Source: Flavobacterium sp. Root935
GTDB lineage: Bacteria > Bacteroidota > Bacteroidia > Flavobacteriales > Flavobacteriaceae
Direction: 5' to 3'
Assembly: GCF_001429295.1 (NCBI RefSeq)
Contig: NZ_LMJL01000007.1
Coordinates: 401 to 64,400, forward strand
DNA length: 64,000 bases
Part shown: positions 52,532 to 62,600 of the stretch, piece after piece
Layout: the number at the start of each line of letters is the position of its first letter
How positions within the stretch are numbered: the first letter of the stretch is position 1
The notes under the pieces: model-generated
Seen by the model: only the letters and a program-made list of their open reading frames with translations
Told to the model about the DNA's origin: nothing
Database searches by the model: none
Program-made: the position numbers and the translations under genes

Positions 52532-54109
52532 TTACTTCTTAGGATTCAGAATTGTTTTAATCATCGCATCCTCTTTCAAGATCACATCATAATAATACAA
52601 TTCTCCATACAACTGTCTCGCAAATTCGGCAGTGATATATCGGTTTACAAGCGATTTGGTTTTATCTAATTTTAAATCCAAACCTGTCATAAGGATATAG
52701 TTTTTGAATTTTTTGAAATACACATCAGAGGTTTTCATTTTGTTTAAAAACGCAGCAAAACTAAGTCCTGCAAAAGCATCTCTATTTTTATCTAATTCTT
52801 CAAAAACAAAATGGCCTACAATTCCAGTTTGCAATAGATAACCAACATTTTCATTTCCATGCTCAGCTTCCATCGGAACAAAAACATCGGGAACAATTCC
52901 GCCGCCGCCGTAAACGATTTTGCCTTTTGGCGTTTTGAATTTTAAAGAATCAGCAACTTTTATACTGTCTTTTGCGTATAATTCTCCCGTAGCAATTCTA
53001 GATTCTGATTCTTTGAAATATTCTTCGTTTCCTTTTTTATAGGGTTTCTGAATTGATCTTCCCGTTGGAGTATAATAACGCGCAACAGTCAACCTTACAG
53101 CCGATCCGTCGTTAAAATCCATTTCGCGCTGTACTAGACCTTTTCCGAATGAACGTCGGCCTACAATTGTACCTCGGTCATTATCTTGGATTGCTCCAGC
53201 TAAAATTTCGCTGGCAGAAGCACTGTTTTCATTAATTAAAACATATACTTTTCCAGTTTCAAAACTACCTGCTTTTGTTGCATACGTTTTTTCAGTCGTA
53301 CCATTTTTACTTTTCGTAAAAACAATCAGCTGTTTGTCTTTTAGAAATTCATCTGCGATTGCTATTGCTTCTTCCATGTAACCGCCTCCATTGTCACGAA
53401 GATCAATTACAAGTGATTGAATTCCTTTTTGTTTGAGTCTTGTTAAACCAGTTTTAAATTCATTAAAAGTGGTTTCGGCAAAACGATTGATTTTGATGTA
53501 TCCAACATTATTTCCAATCATCAAAGAAGCATCAACGCTTTTAATTGGAATAATATCTCGTTTTACTTTAAACTTTAATTTCTTTTGTTCTGATTTTCTA
53601 AAAACTGTTAATTCAATTTCCGAACCTTGCAAACCTTTTAATTTTGAGAATAAGCTGTCTGAAGGTAATTTTCTACCGTATAATTTGGTTTTCCCAGCAA
53701 ATAAAATTCGGTCTCCAGATTTTAGTCCCGCTTTCGCTGAAGGTCCGTTTTCGATTGGTTTTATAATCGCAACAGAATCTTTATACATATAAAAATTAAT
53801 TCCAATTCCCACGAAGTCACCCTTCATACTTTCAGCAACTTCTGCTTGTTCGCTTGGCGGAATATAAACAGAATGCGGATCTAATTTAGAAAGAATATTA
53901 TCGACTGTAAGATTTACAATCGAATCTGTATTGACACTATCAACATATTCTGTATTGATAAAATCAATTAATTTGTTAAGCTTAGTTTTAGAGTAATTTT
54001 TAGCCAAAAGCTGGTCGCTTGCAGGAGCATTCATAAGGCTGCCCGCAATTGTTCCAAGAGCAAAAGTCGCTCCTATTACTATTGGTAAATATTTTGAGTT
54101 AAATTTCAT
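52532..54109 (-). CDS. S41 family C-terminal processing peptidase
   Basis: This 525-residue periplasmic protease has an N-terminal anchor or signal (about 5-27), a PDZ domain (about 85-170; GIGINFYMYKDSVAIIKPIENGPSAKAG) and the S41 catalytic core. The Ser is in NENSASASEILAGAIQ and the Lys in GRRSFGKGLVQ, a Ser-Lys dyad. Substrates of CtpA-like enzymes are periplasmic or membrane proteins; none is predicted here. Its ATG overlaps the stop of the dCMP deaminase gene by one base (TAATG), so the two are translationally coupled. Confidence 0.92.
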   Translation of the reverse strand: MKFNSKYLPIVIGATFALGTIAGSLMNAPASDQLLAKNYSKTKLNKLIDFINTEYVDSVNTDSIVNLTVDNILSKLDPHSVYIPPSEQAEVAESMKGDFVGIGINFYMYKDSVAIIKPIENGPSAKAGLKSGDRILFAGKTKLYGRKLPSDSLFSKLKGLQGSEIELTVFRKSEQKKLKFKVKRDIIPIKSVDASLMIGNNVGYIKINRFAETTFNEFKTGLTRLKQKGIQSLVIDLRDNGGGYMEEAIAIADEFLKDKQLIVFTKSKNGTTEKTYATKAGSFETGKVYVLINENSASASEILAGAIQDNDRGTIVGRRSFGKGLVQREMDFNDGSAVRLTVARYYTPTGRSIQKPYKKGNEEYFKESESRIATGELYAKDSIKVADSLKFKTPKGKIVYGGGGIVPDVFVPMEAEHGNENVGYLLQTGIVGHFVFEELDKNRDAFAGLSFAAFLNKMKTSDVYFKKFKNYILMTGLDLKLDKTKSLVNRYITAEFARQLYGELYYYDVILKEDAMIKTILNPKK

Positions 54110-54540
54110 TACTCTTCTAAAACAGGAATATGTTCTACTTCAACACCTGCCTTTATTAAAAATTGAATTCCAGAATCGTCACGATATCCGTCTTTGTACA
54201 CCACTCTTTTTATTCCCGATTGATGGATTAATTTACTGCATTCTTTGCAAGGTGAAAGTGTAATGTATAAGGTTGCACCTTCGCAAGATTGTGTCGATCT
54301 TGCTACTTTTAGAATTGCATTTGCTTCTGCGTGTAAAACGTCCCAGCGAGTCAGACCATTTTCATCTTCACAGCAATTTTCAAATCCAGATGGCGTACCA
54401 TTGTAACCATCAGAAATAATCATTCTGTCTTTTACTATAATGGCACCAACTTGTTTTCGTTTACAATACGAAAGCAGACTCCACTCTTTTGCAATTCGCA
54501 GATAAGCTTTATCGTATTTATTCAGTTTTTTTACTTCCAT
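54109..54540 (-). CDS. dCMP deaminase family protein
   Basis: This 143-residue zinc enzyme of the cytidine/deoxycytidylate deaminase fold has HAE at 70-72 and PCKEC at 97-101 (C98, C101). These supply the zinc ligands and the catalytic Glu. GYNGTPSGFENC and the second part (LHAEANAILKVARS) match the ComEB/dCMP deaminase branch that makes dUMP for thymidylate synthesis. It is coupled with the protease downstream and follows a HupE-like gene by 5 bases. Confidence 0.92.
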   Translation of the reverse strand: MEVKKLNKYDKAYLRIAKEWSLLSYCKRKQVGAIIVKDRMIISDGYNGTPSGFENCCEDENGLTRWDVLHAEANAILKVARSTQSCEGATLYITLSPCKECSKLIHQSGIKRVVYKDGYRDDSGIQFLIKAGVEVEHIPVLEE

Positions 54541-54545
54541 TTATA

Positions 54546-55139
54546 TTATCTGTTCCAAATCGGACTTTCAATAATCATCGGAATAACAACTCCAATAATA
54601 AAAGCCGACATTACTAGTGCCCAGTCGCGTTTTGAAAAACGGAAAACAGTCTGCACTATATATGAAATTACCAGCACAACAAAAACAACTACCAATTGTG
54701 CAGCTTCGATTCCTAGAGCAAACTCTCCCAAAGGTAACAATTTTGATGTTGCAGATCCTCCTAATATTGTTTTGAAATAATTAGAGAAACCTAAACCATG
54801 AATAATTCCAAAGAATAAAGTTATGAAAAATACCAGATTCACGCCATCATTTTTAGAAGTCTTTCCTGCTGTAAACAAATGATACAGAGCGGTTACTAAA
54901 ATTGTTATTGGAATAAGAAATTCTACAATATTTACTTTTATCGCTATTATGCCGTAAACGGAAAGAATTAAAGCTAATGTGTGTCCAATTGTAAACAAGG
55001 AAACTAAGAGAAAAATTCTTTTCCAGTCCTTAAATAAATACGGAACGGTTAAGGCGATTAAAAAAAGAACGTGATCGTAGGCATTAATATCCAAAACGTG
55101 TTTTAATCCTATTTGAAAATAAATCCAAAATTGTGACAT
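54546..55139 (-). CDS. HupE/UreJ-like membrane protein
   Basis: This 197-residue inner-membrane protein has about six helices. The family pattern is GLKHVLDINAYDHVLFLIAL at the start, with IGHTLALILSVYGII and FGIIHGLGFSNYFKTIL in the middle. HupE/UreJ proteins are proposed nickel or cobalt carriers, but the flavobacterial branch is often not next to metalloenzyme genes and none is seen here. It is the first gene of the hupE-deaminase-protease-NTF2 run. Confidence 0.85.
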   Translation of the reverse strand: MSQFWIYFQIGLKHVLDINAYDHVLFLIALTVPYLFKDWKRIFLLVSLFTIGHTLALILSVYGIIAIKVNIVEFLIPITILVTALYHLFTAGKTSKNDGVNLVFFITLFFGIIHGLGFSNYFKTILGGSATSKLLPLGEFALGIEAAQLVVVFVVLVISYIVQTVFRFSKRDWALVMSAFIIGVVIPMIIESPIWNR

Positions 55140-55189
55140 AGATATTCTATAATTAAATAATTAGGGGTTGTAAACTTACGATTAATTTT

Positions 55190-55223
55190 CAAAATTAAAG
55201 ATCTAAGCACTTAATTCCTTCAA
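55190..55223 (-). promoter_or_regulatory. Promoter for the hupE-like operon
   Basis: On the minus strand TTG (55223-55221), 23 bases, then TAATTTTG (55197-55190), 50 bases upstream of the ATG. On the other strand TATATTTG (55279-55286) is a likely -7 element for the terB gene, 22 bases before its ATG. Confidence 0.55.
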
Positions 55224-55308
55224 TAAAAATAAGTTAAATTTTATGAGAAATTTAAAAACAATAATTTAAAAATAGGATTATATTTGTTGCATAAAAACCG
55301 ATTTAATT

Positions 55309-55740
55309 ATGCCATTTTCAGAATTATTTGATAACGAATTCAAACAAAGAAACAGAGGTCATTTCTCTGCAATTGTGCGTGTAGCTTTCGCTGACGGACA
55401 TGTAAGTCCAGAAGAAAAAGACTTTTTGGACAAATTAGCTTCAAGATTAGAAATTTCAGCAGAAGAATATACAGAAATCCTTAAAGATCCGTGGAAACAT
55501 CCAATAAACCCACCTTATTTATATACTCAACGTTTGGAGCGTTTATATGATTTAGCAAGAATGGTTCACGTAGATCATCATTTAGGAGACCAGCAAGAAG
55601 TTATGTTAACTCGTATGGGATTAGCATTAGGATTTACTCCAGGAAACGTAAACTACATTGTTGCTAAAGCTCTTTCATTAGTTGACAAAAAAGTAGACTT
55701 AGATACTTTCCTTTTCGAAATGGAAAATATGAACAAGTAA
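55309..55740 (+). CDS. TerB family protein
   Basis: This 143-residue helical protein of TerB/DjlA-like fold has the family's acidic metal-binding stretch in FADGHVSPEEKDFLDKLASRLEIS (about 30-53). A second helical repeat has MVHVDHHLGDQQEVMLTRMG. TerB members belong to tellurite-resistance-type stress systems, but no other ter gene is present, so a stand-alone housekeeping or metal-sensing role is more likely. Confidence 0.85.
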   Translation: MPFSELFDNEFKQRNRGHFSAIVRVAFADGHVSPEEKDFLDKLASRLEISAEEYTEILKDPWKHPINPPYLYTQRLERLYDLARMVHVDHHLGDQQEVMLTRMGLALGFTPGNVNYIVAKALSLVDKKVDLDTFLFEMENMNK

Positions 55741-55810
55741 TTTTTTAGTATTCAGTTTACAGTCACAGTATTCAGTTTTTTACTGATGCCTAAATTGAAA
55801 TAAAATAAAA

Positions 55811-55839
55811 AACCCGAGAGATTTAAAATCTTTCGGGTT
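55811..55839. terminator. Terminator downstream of terB-like gene
   Basis: AACCCGAGAGAT (55811-55822) pairs with ATCTTTCGGGTT (55828-55839), one wobble, with A-run before and T-run after, between the converging terB-like and fbp genes. Confidence 0.85.
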
Positions 55840-55877
55840 TTCTGTTTTAAACTGAATCTTAATTTTTCCGCAAAAGA

Positions 55878-55908
55878 ATCCCGACAGGTTTTTAAAACCT
55901 GTCGGGAT
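55878..55908. terminator. CCCGACAGG-type hairpin, probable fbp terminator
   Basis: A 15-bp stem (55878-55892 with 55894-55908) has almost no loop unless the inner A-T pairs open. It is the third copy of this hairpin family in the window and lies 58 bases past the fbp stop. Confidence 0.75.
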
Positions 55909-55965
55909 TGAAATGTAAGCTAGAGTTAAATAGTCTCTAAAAACTGAGACTGAAAACTGAATACT

Positions 55966-56970
55966 TTATTCAGCTGCCATAAATTCCTCAGCTTTTTCTA
56001 CCATATTATAACTTCCGCAGAAAAATGGAACTCTTTGGTGTAGTTCTGTCGGCTGGATTTCCATAATTCTTCCAAAACCATCTGTGGCTTTTCCTCCAGC
56101 TTGTTCTGCAAGAAATGCCATTGGATTACATTCATATAATAAACGTAATTTTCCTTTTGGCGCTTTTGAACTTGTCGGATAAATATATACTCCGCCTTTG
56201 ATCATATTTCGATGAAAATCGGCAACCAGACTTCCTATATATCTAGAAGTATAAGGTCTGTCCCCTTCTTCGCGCTGGCAGTATTTAATGTAATTTTTTA
56301 CTCCCTGCGGAAAATGAACATAATTACCTTCGTTGACCGAATAGATATGTCCGTCTTTCGGAAACTTCATATTCGGATGCGAAAGATAAAATGTTCCAAT
56401 CGCTGGATTTAACGTAAACCCATTTACTCCATAACCTGTTGTGTAAACCAGCATTGTCGAAGTTCCATAAATTACGTAGCCTGCTGCAACTTGATTGATT
56501 CCCGGTTGTAAAAAATCCTCGCTAGTTACCGGAGTCCCTATTGGAGTAATTCTTCTGAAAACAGAAAAAATAGTTCCCACAGAAACATTAACATCAATGT
56601 TTGAAGATCCGTCAAGCGGATCCATTAAGATCACGTACTTATTATTATGACAGTTGTCGCTCCCCTGAACTGTAATAAAATCGTCGTTTTCTTCAGAAGC
56701 AATACCACAGACAATCTCACGGTTTATTAACGTCTGGATAAATACTTCGTTTGCATAGACATCTAATTTTTGCTGGTCTTCGCCCTGAATATTCTGCTCG
56801 CCTACAGCGCCGATAATATCCACTAAACCCGCTTGGTTTACTTTATGATTGACCACTTTTGCTGCCAATCGAATAGAGTTGATAATTCGCGAGAGCTCTC
56901 CCGACGAATACTGAAATGCTTTTTGGTTCTCAATAATAAACTCTCCCAGTGTTTTATTGCGTTCTTCCAT
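55966..56970 (-). CDS. fbp: Class I fructose-1,6-bisphosphatase
   Basis: This 334-residue gluconeogenic enzyme hydrolyses fructose-1,6-bisphosphate. Metal and phosphate ligands are in [26 protein letters not shown] and [10 protein letters not shown] (117-126). [17 protein letters not shown] and [22 protein letters not shown] lie in the substrate half. It is complete and alone. Confidence 0.95.
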   Translation of the reverse strand: MEERNKTLGEFIIENQKAFQYSSGELSRIINSIRLAAKVVNHKVNQAGLVDIIGAVGEQNIQGEDQQKLDVYANEVFIQTLINREIVCGIASEENDDFITVQGSDNCHNNKYVILMDPLDGSSNIDVNVSVGTIFSVFRRITPIGTPVTSEDFLQPGINQVAAGYVIYGTSTMLVYTTGYGVNGFTLNPAIGTFYLSHPNMKFPKDGHIYSVNEGNYVHFPQGVKNYIKYCQREEGDRPYTSRYIGSLVADFHRNMIKGGVYIYPTSSKAPKGKLRLLYECNPMAFLAEQAGGKATDGFGRIMEIQPTELHQRVPFFCGSYNMVEKAEEFMAAE

Positions 56971-57233
56971 TGCTAAATCGTTATAGTTTTAATTTTAAGT
57001 CACAAATATCGCTTATTTTGTGAGAATGATTTAAAAATTATTTTGTTAGTTTGCTACTATTGTATATTTGCTAATATTTTACATAAAGCAACAATCAAAG
57101 CTCTGTTTTCTTTGATAATATGTAGATAAAAATACGAATACATGAAATTGCCTCTTGCATGTCTTGGTGAAAACAAATGCTGCATTAGGAAAAAGCAATA
57201 CTATAAAGGACAAAAAAATAACGTTTACCAATT

Positions 57234-57722
57234 ATGAATATTAGAAAAGGAAATCCTGAAGATATGAAATCGGTGTTGGGGCTAATTCAGGAGCTGGCAA
57301 TATTCGAAAAAGAACCCGAAGCGGTTGTTATTACAGAAGAGGATTTAGTGCGTGATGGTTTTGGGGAAAAACCATTATTTCATGTTTTTGTTGCAGAGAT
57401 CGAAAACGACGAAAAACAAAAAGAAATTGTTGGAATCGCTTTATACTATTACCGCTACTCTACCTGGAAGGGAAAAACAATACACCTTGAAGATTTAATT
57501 GTAAAAGAGAAAATGCGCGGTACTGGTTTAGGTTCTGCTCTGTATGCCGAAATCATGAAGCAAGGTAAAAGAGATGGAGTGAGAAGAGTAGAATGGAATG
57601 TTTTAGCCTGGAACACACCTGCAGTTAATTTTTACAAGAATTCTGGCGCAAAAATTCTAGAAGACTGGCAAGTGGTTCAAATGGATGAAGCTGGAGTTAA
57701 TTCGTTCTTAGAAAAATTATAA
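57234..57722 (+). CDS. GNAT family N-acetyltransferase
   Basis: This 162-residue protein has the acetyl-CoA binding motif A, KMRGTGLGSALYAEIM (about 101-116), after the beta-strand HLEDLIVKE. The C-terminal strand/helix VEWNVLAWNTPAVNFYKNSGAKI is also typical. It is close in pattern to diamine/polyamine acetyltransferases (SAT-like), but the substrate is not settled by sequence. It lies upstream of aspartate kinase but 200 bases away. Confidence 0.88.
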   Translation: MNIRKGNPEDMKSVLGLIQELAIFEKEPEAVVITEEDLVRDGFGEKPLFHVFVAEIENDEKQKEIVGIALYYYRYSTWKGKTIHLEDLIVKEKMRGTGLGSALYAEIMKQGKRDGVRRVEWNVLAWNTPAVNFYKNSGAKILEDWQVVQMDEAGVNSFLEKL

Positions 57723-57751
57723 AAGCAGTTTGCACAGTTTAAAAGGTTTTT

Positions 57752-57809
57752 GCCACGAATTTCACTAATTTTCACTAATTAATTCGTGTCAATTTGTGAA
57801 ATTCGTGGC
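57752..57809. repeat. Inverted repeat, GCCACGAATTTCACTAATT arms
   Basis: 19 bases at 57752-57770 match the reverse complement of 57791-57809 with one mismatch, separated by 20 bases. It is a cleaner copy of the element at 22704. It is followed by AATCTAAAATCTAAA heptamer words up to the aspartate kinase start (57885-57912), which also occur near 38476-38500 and 45210-45235. Confidence 0.82.
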
Positions 57810-57922
57810 GAACTAACAAAGATTTAAATCCTTTTAATTGAAATAATTCGGGCAAAAAAATTAAAAAATACTAGGTTTCGATTTGAATCTGAAATCTAAA
57901 ATCTAAAATCTATTAATTAAAA

Positions 57923-59182
57923 ATGAGAGTATTTAAATTTGGTGGAGCATCGGTAAAAGATGCAGATGGAATTAAAAACGTATACGACGTTTTACAAAAA
58001 GTGGGATATGAAGATGTGATTTTGGTAGTTTCGGCGATGGGTAAAACTACAAATGCTCTTGAAGTTGTTATCAAAAATTATTTTGAAAAATCGGCAGAAT
58101 TAAGTTCTTCTGTACAAGAAATAAAAAAATATCACAATCAAATATTATTAGATTTATTTGAAGACGAAAAACATGAGGTTTTTGCTGCCGTAAATGCGCA
58201 GTTTGCTGAATTGGAATATTTTTTATCGCATAATAAATCTCCAAACTATAACTTTGTTTACGATCAAGTAGTAAGTTTTGGTGAATTAATTTCGACTAAT
58301 ATCTTAAGTCATTTCATGAATTTCATGGGAATTCAGACGCAATGGCTTGACGTTCGTAATTTCATCAAAACAAATGCAAATTATAGAGATGCAGAAGTAG
58401 ATTGGGAAACTACACAACAGCTTATCAGCAAAAATGTTCCTAGAAAAACATTAAATATTACTCAGGGATTTTTGGGTGCAGACGAAAATAATTTCACTAC
58501 AACTTTAGGCCGTGAAGGTTCTGATTATACTGCGGGAATTTTTGCTTACTGCTTAAATGCTGAAAGTGTTACAATTTGGAAAGATGTTCCTGGAGTTATG
58601 AATGCCGACCCTCGTTATTTTGAAAATGCGAGTTTATTAAACCAAATTTCATATCGTGAAGCTATCGAATTAGCATTTTATGGTGCAACGGTAATTCACC
58701 CAAAAACATTACAGCCATTACAGAAAAAAGAAATTCCGTTATACGTTAAATCTTTTATCAATCCGTTATTAAAAGGAACTTGTGTTTCTAAAGGAGTTGA
58801 TTTGGAACCACAATATCCATGTTTTATTGTAAAAAGAGAACAGCTTTTAATTTCGCTTTCATCAATTGATTTTTCTTTTATAATGGAAGAAAATATCAGT
58901 GAGATCTTTGGATTATTCCATGAATTTAAAATCAAAGTGAACTTGATTCAGAATTCGGCGATTAGTTTCTCTGTTTGTGTGGAAGATAAATTTGGAAATT
59001 TCAACGATTTGAATGCGATTCTTTCGAAAAAATTCAAAGTTGATTTCAATGAAAATGTAACACTTTACACTATCCGTCACTTTAATGAAGACGCTGCTCA
59101 TACTGTTGAGGCCAACAAAGAAGTTTTATTAAAACAAGTCAGCCGCGAAACGATGCAGATTGTGACTAAAGAACTAAATTAA
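57923..59182 (+). CDS. Aspartate kinase
   Basis: This 419-residue monofunctional enzyme carries out the first step from aspartate toward Lys, Met, Thr and Ile. The kinase domain starts MRVFKFGGASVKDADG and has TTLGREGSDYTAGIFAYCL, WKDVPGVMNADPR and REAIELAFYGATVIHPKTLQPL. The C-terminal ACT region (about 300-419) is the regulatory part for feedback inhibition. No fused homoserine dehydrogenase is present. A strong terminator follows. Confidence 0.94.
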   Translation: MRVFKFGGASVKDADGIKNVYDVLQKVGYEDVILVVSAMGKTTNALEVVIKNYFEKSAELSSSVQEIKKYHNQILLDLFEDEKHEVFAAVNAQFAELEYFLSHNKSPNYNFVYDQVVSFGELISTNILSHFMNFMGIQTQWLDVRNFIKTNANYRDAEVDWETTQQLISKNVPRKTLNITQGFLGADENNFTTTLGREGSDYTAGIFAYCLNAESVTIWKDVPGVMNADPRYFENASLLNQISYREAIELAFYGATVIHPKTLQPLQKKEIPLYVKSFINPLLKGTCVSKGVDLEPQYPCFIVKREQLLISLSSIDFSFIMEENISEIFGLFHEFKIKVNLIQNSAISFSVCVEDKFGNFNDLNAILSKKFKVDFNENVTLYTIRHFNEDAAHTVEANKEVLLKQVSRETMQIVTKELN

Positions 59183-59216
59183 TTTTCTAAGCGTTAATTA
59201 TTTCAATTCATTATAA

Positions 59217-59250
59217 AAGGTTTCATCTTAATTGATGAAGCCTTTTTTTT
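59217..59250 (+). terminator. Terminator of the aspartate kinase gene
   Basis: An 11-bp stem with one wobble (59217-59227 with 59234-59244) and a T-run to 59250, 35 bases past the stop. Confidence 0.88.
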
Positions 59251-59301
59251 AATTATATTTAGTAGTTTTATCACAAAGTATAAAGTAATTTATCTCATCA
59301 T

Positions 59302-59529
59302 ATGATAACCAAAAAATTCACAATAGTCCTTTTACTTGTTTTCATTATCATATTCATTGGTATAGACTTAAGTCCTATATTAAAAAAAGAAAATGTAAAT
59401 GACATTTCATTTTCAGATTTCAGAAATTCAATTGGTCCTTTCTTAACATTTATTGCAGTTTTTATAACTTATAAGAAACTATTGAGAAACGAAAAAAATG
59501 AAGAAAAACAAAGCACTTCATCATTTTAA
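59302..59529 (+). CDS. Small membrane protein of unknown function
   Basis: This 75-residue protein has an N-terminal membrane helix (about 6-25), a short polar loop, a second hydrophobic stretch (about 46-60) and a charged tail. No family is recognised. It lies between a terminator and the large outer-membrane gene, 71 bases upstream of the latter. Confidence 0.55.
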   Translation: MITKKFTIVLLLVFIIIFIGIDLSPILKKENVNDISFSDFRNSIGPFLTFIAVFITYKKLLRNEKNEEKQSTSSF

Positions 59530-59600
59530 AAACTCAAAATTTCTGTTTCTATTTTTCCCAATTATAAATACTACTTTTGACTTTTCAGAGTTAAAGTATT

Positions 59601-62600
59601 ATGTTGAAAAAATTACTGTTTTTGACGGTTTTCATCTGGTTTTCTGCGCTTCAGGCTCAGGAAACTGAATCGCTGTACAAAACCAAAAAAATAGTAACCT
59701 CAAAAGACACCATTCGGCTGGAAAAAGTGAGTATTAATTCGAGTTTCTTCGAGCTTTTAAATACCAAAAACGAACCGATTGATTCGACTTTCTACAAAAT
59801 TGATTTTCAAAAAGGCTTCTTACTTTTAAATGAAAAATTCCAATCTGCTTCTGACACTTTAATTGTCAATTATCTAAAATATCCAGATTTCTTAACCAAA
59901 GAATACAGTCTTTACAAATCGGATCAGATTGTAAGCAGCGACGTTGGAACCGAAAAATTGTACCGAATTGATAATAATGCAAATGCTAAAAAAGTAACGC
60001 CTTTTGATGGTTTGAACACTTCTGGAAGCATTACGCGAGGCATTACAGTTGGGAATAATCAGAGCACGGTTTTAAATTCCAATTTAGATTTACAGATTAC
60101 GGGTAAAATTTCAGATAAAGTCAGCTTGAGAGCTTCTCTTCAAGACAATAATATTCCCCTGCAGGATGGCGGTTATTCGCAAAAGCTGGATCAGTTCGAT
60201 AATATTTTCATGGAACTTTTCAGTGATGATTGGAACATTCGCGCAGGCGATGTTTTCTTAGAGAATCGCAAAACACAATTTTTAAGTTTCAATAAAAAGG
60301 TTCAGGGAATTTCTGCCAGCTTTGATTTTGATACCGAAAAAAGTAAAACGAATGTTTTTGCATCTGTTGCTTTTGTAAAAGGGCAATATGCTAAAAGTAC
60401 TTTTATAGGACAGGAAGGAAATCAAGGTCCGTATAAACTAAAAGGTCAAAACGGTGAGTTATATGTTTTGGTTATTTCTGGTTCCGAACGTGTTTACGTA
60501 AACGGTGTTTTGTTAAAACGCGGCGAAAACAACGATTATGTAATTGATTATAATGCTGGAGAAATTGTTTTTACTTCGCTTTTCACCATAACTTCAGAAA
60601 TGAGGATTAATGTAGAATACCAATATTCTGAAAGAAATTACAATCGACTTGTGACGTACGCCGGCGCCACACACGAAAATAAAAACTGGAGTTTTGGCGG
60701 TTATGTCTATTCTGAAAATGACATGAAAAATCAGCCTTTGCAGCAAAATCTTTCTACAGAACAAGTCCAGATTTTGAGTGAAGCTGGAGATAACATCAAT
60801 TTAATGAAAGCGCCTTCTGCCTACGAAGATAGTTATGCCGACAACAAAATCCTGTATAAAAAAACATTGGTAAATTCAGTGGAAGTTTATGAATATTCTA
60901 ATAATCCAGCCAATGTTCTGTACAATGTAAGATTTAGTCTTGTTGGTGCAAATGCTGGAAATTATATCATTCAAAATAATAATTCTGTTGAACGTATTTA
61001 TCAATATGCTGCGCCTGTTAATGGAGTTCTGCAAGGAAATTATGAGCCAATTGTACAGCTTGTAGCACCAATTAAACTTCAAGTCGCCACTTTCTTGGGG
61101 AAATATAATCCGGACGAGAAAACTTTAGTCGATTTTGAATTGGCTGTGAGCAATAACGATCAAAATTTATTTTCTAAAATTGATGATGGCAATAATGAAG
61201 GCGTTGCTTTTAAAACAAATATTAAAAAACGTCTTTTTTCTAGAAGCTGGAATTTAGATGTTTTTGGAAATTATCAATATGTGCAGCAAAATTTCAAATC
61301 GGTTGAGCGTTTATATAATATTGAATTTAACCGCGACTGGAACTTAACGGGAACACTTTTGGGCAATCAAAGTCTGCTGGTTACAGGTTTAAATTTTGAT
61401 TTATATTCTAAAAAGGAAACTTCTAATATAGGATTAATAAATTATCAGTTTGAGAAATTAGATTTCAGCGAAAGTTATACCGGCTCCAGACATACAACAA
61501 CTGCTCTCTTTAAAATAAAAAACTGGACGATCGAAAACAATGGGAGTTTTTTAAATTCTGATGCAACTGCTTCAACCTCAAAATTCATTCGAAACCAAAC
61601 CCGAACCAAATATCATTTTGGTAAAAACTGGATTGGAGGCAGTATGCAATTAGAAGACAATCAGGAAAAAGATAAAATTACCAATCAGTTTTCGGCTTTA
61701 AGCCAAAGATTCTCAGAATATGGCGTTTTTACGGGAAGAGGCGACAGTACTAAAGTTTTTGTCGAAATAGGCTTTTTACAAAGGAGAAATGATAGTTTAC
61801 AAAACGGACTATTGCAGCACGTTAATAATTCGCAGACTTATTATTTAAAGTCGAAATTGATTCAAAACAAAAAAACTGATTTAGCGGTTTATGCAAGTTA
61901 TCGAAATTTAGATTTTACAGATAATACGAGAAAAAATGAACCTTCATTAAATTCCAGAGTTTTATATAATGATCGTTTTTTCAATCAATTGATGCAGATT
62001 GGAACAGCTTACGAAACAAGTTCTGGAACTATTGCACAACAGGAATTTACGTATGTTGAAGTTCCAACTGGACAGGGAGTTTATACTTGGAATGATTATA
62101 ACGGAAACGGAATTCAGGAATTACAGGAATTTGAAGTTGCAGTTTTTCAAGATCAGGCAAAATATGTTCGAATCTTTTTACCGAACCAGATTTATATTAA
62201 AACGAACCAAAATAAGTTCTCGCAGTCTTTGACATTGAATCCGCTGCAATGGCAGAATGAGAAAGGTTATAAAAAAATATTATCTTATTTCTACAATCAG
62301 ACTTCTTTTATAATGGATCGAAAAGTAAAAAGCGAAGGCGAAAAGCTGGAACTTAATCCCTTTGATTCCTCTGAAGAAAATATTTTAGGATTGAATTCGA
62401 GTTTTAGAAACAGTTTGTTCTACAATCGAGGCCGGCAAAAACATTCTGTTACGTATTCTTATCTTGTAAATAAAGGCAAAAGTTTGCTTTCTATAGGTTC
62501 GCAAAATGTCCGCAATTATTCGCATCAGCTTCAATACACTCATTTGTATCAAAAAAGCTGGCTGTTTAATCTTTTTGGCAAAACCATAAAAACTGATTTG

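Noticed and set aside
55309..55740. Tellurite-resistance operon
   Set aside because: Only a TerB-like protein is present, without terC, terD or terZ.
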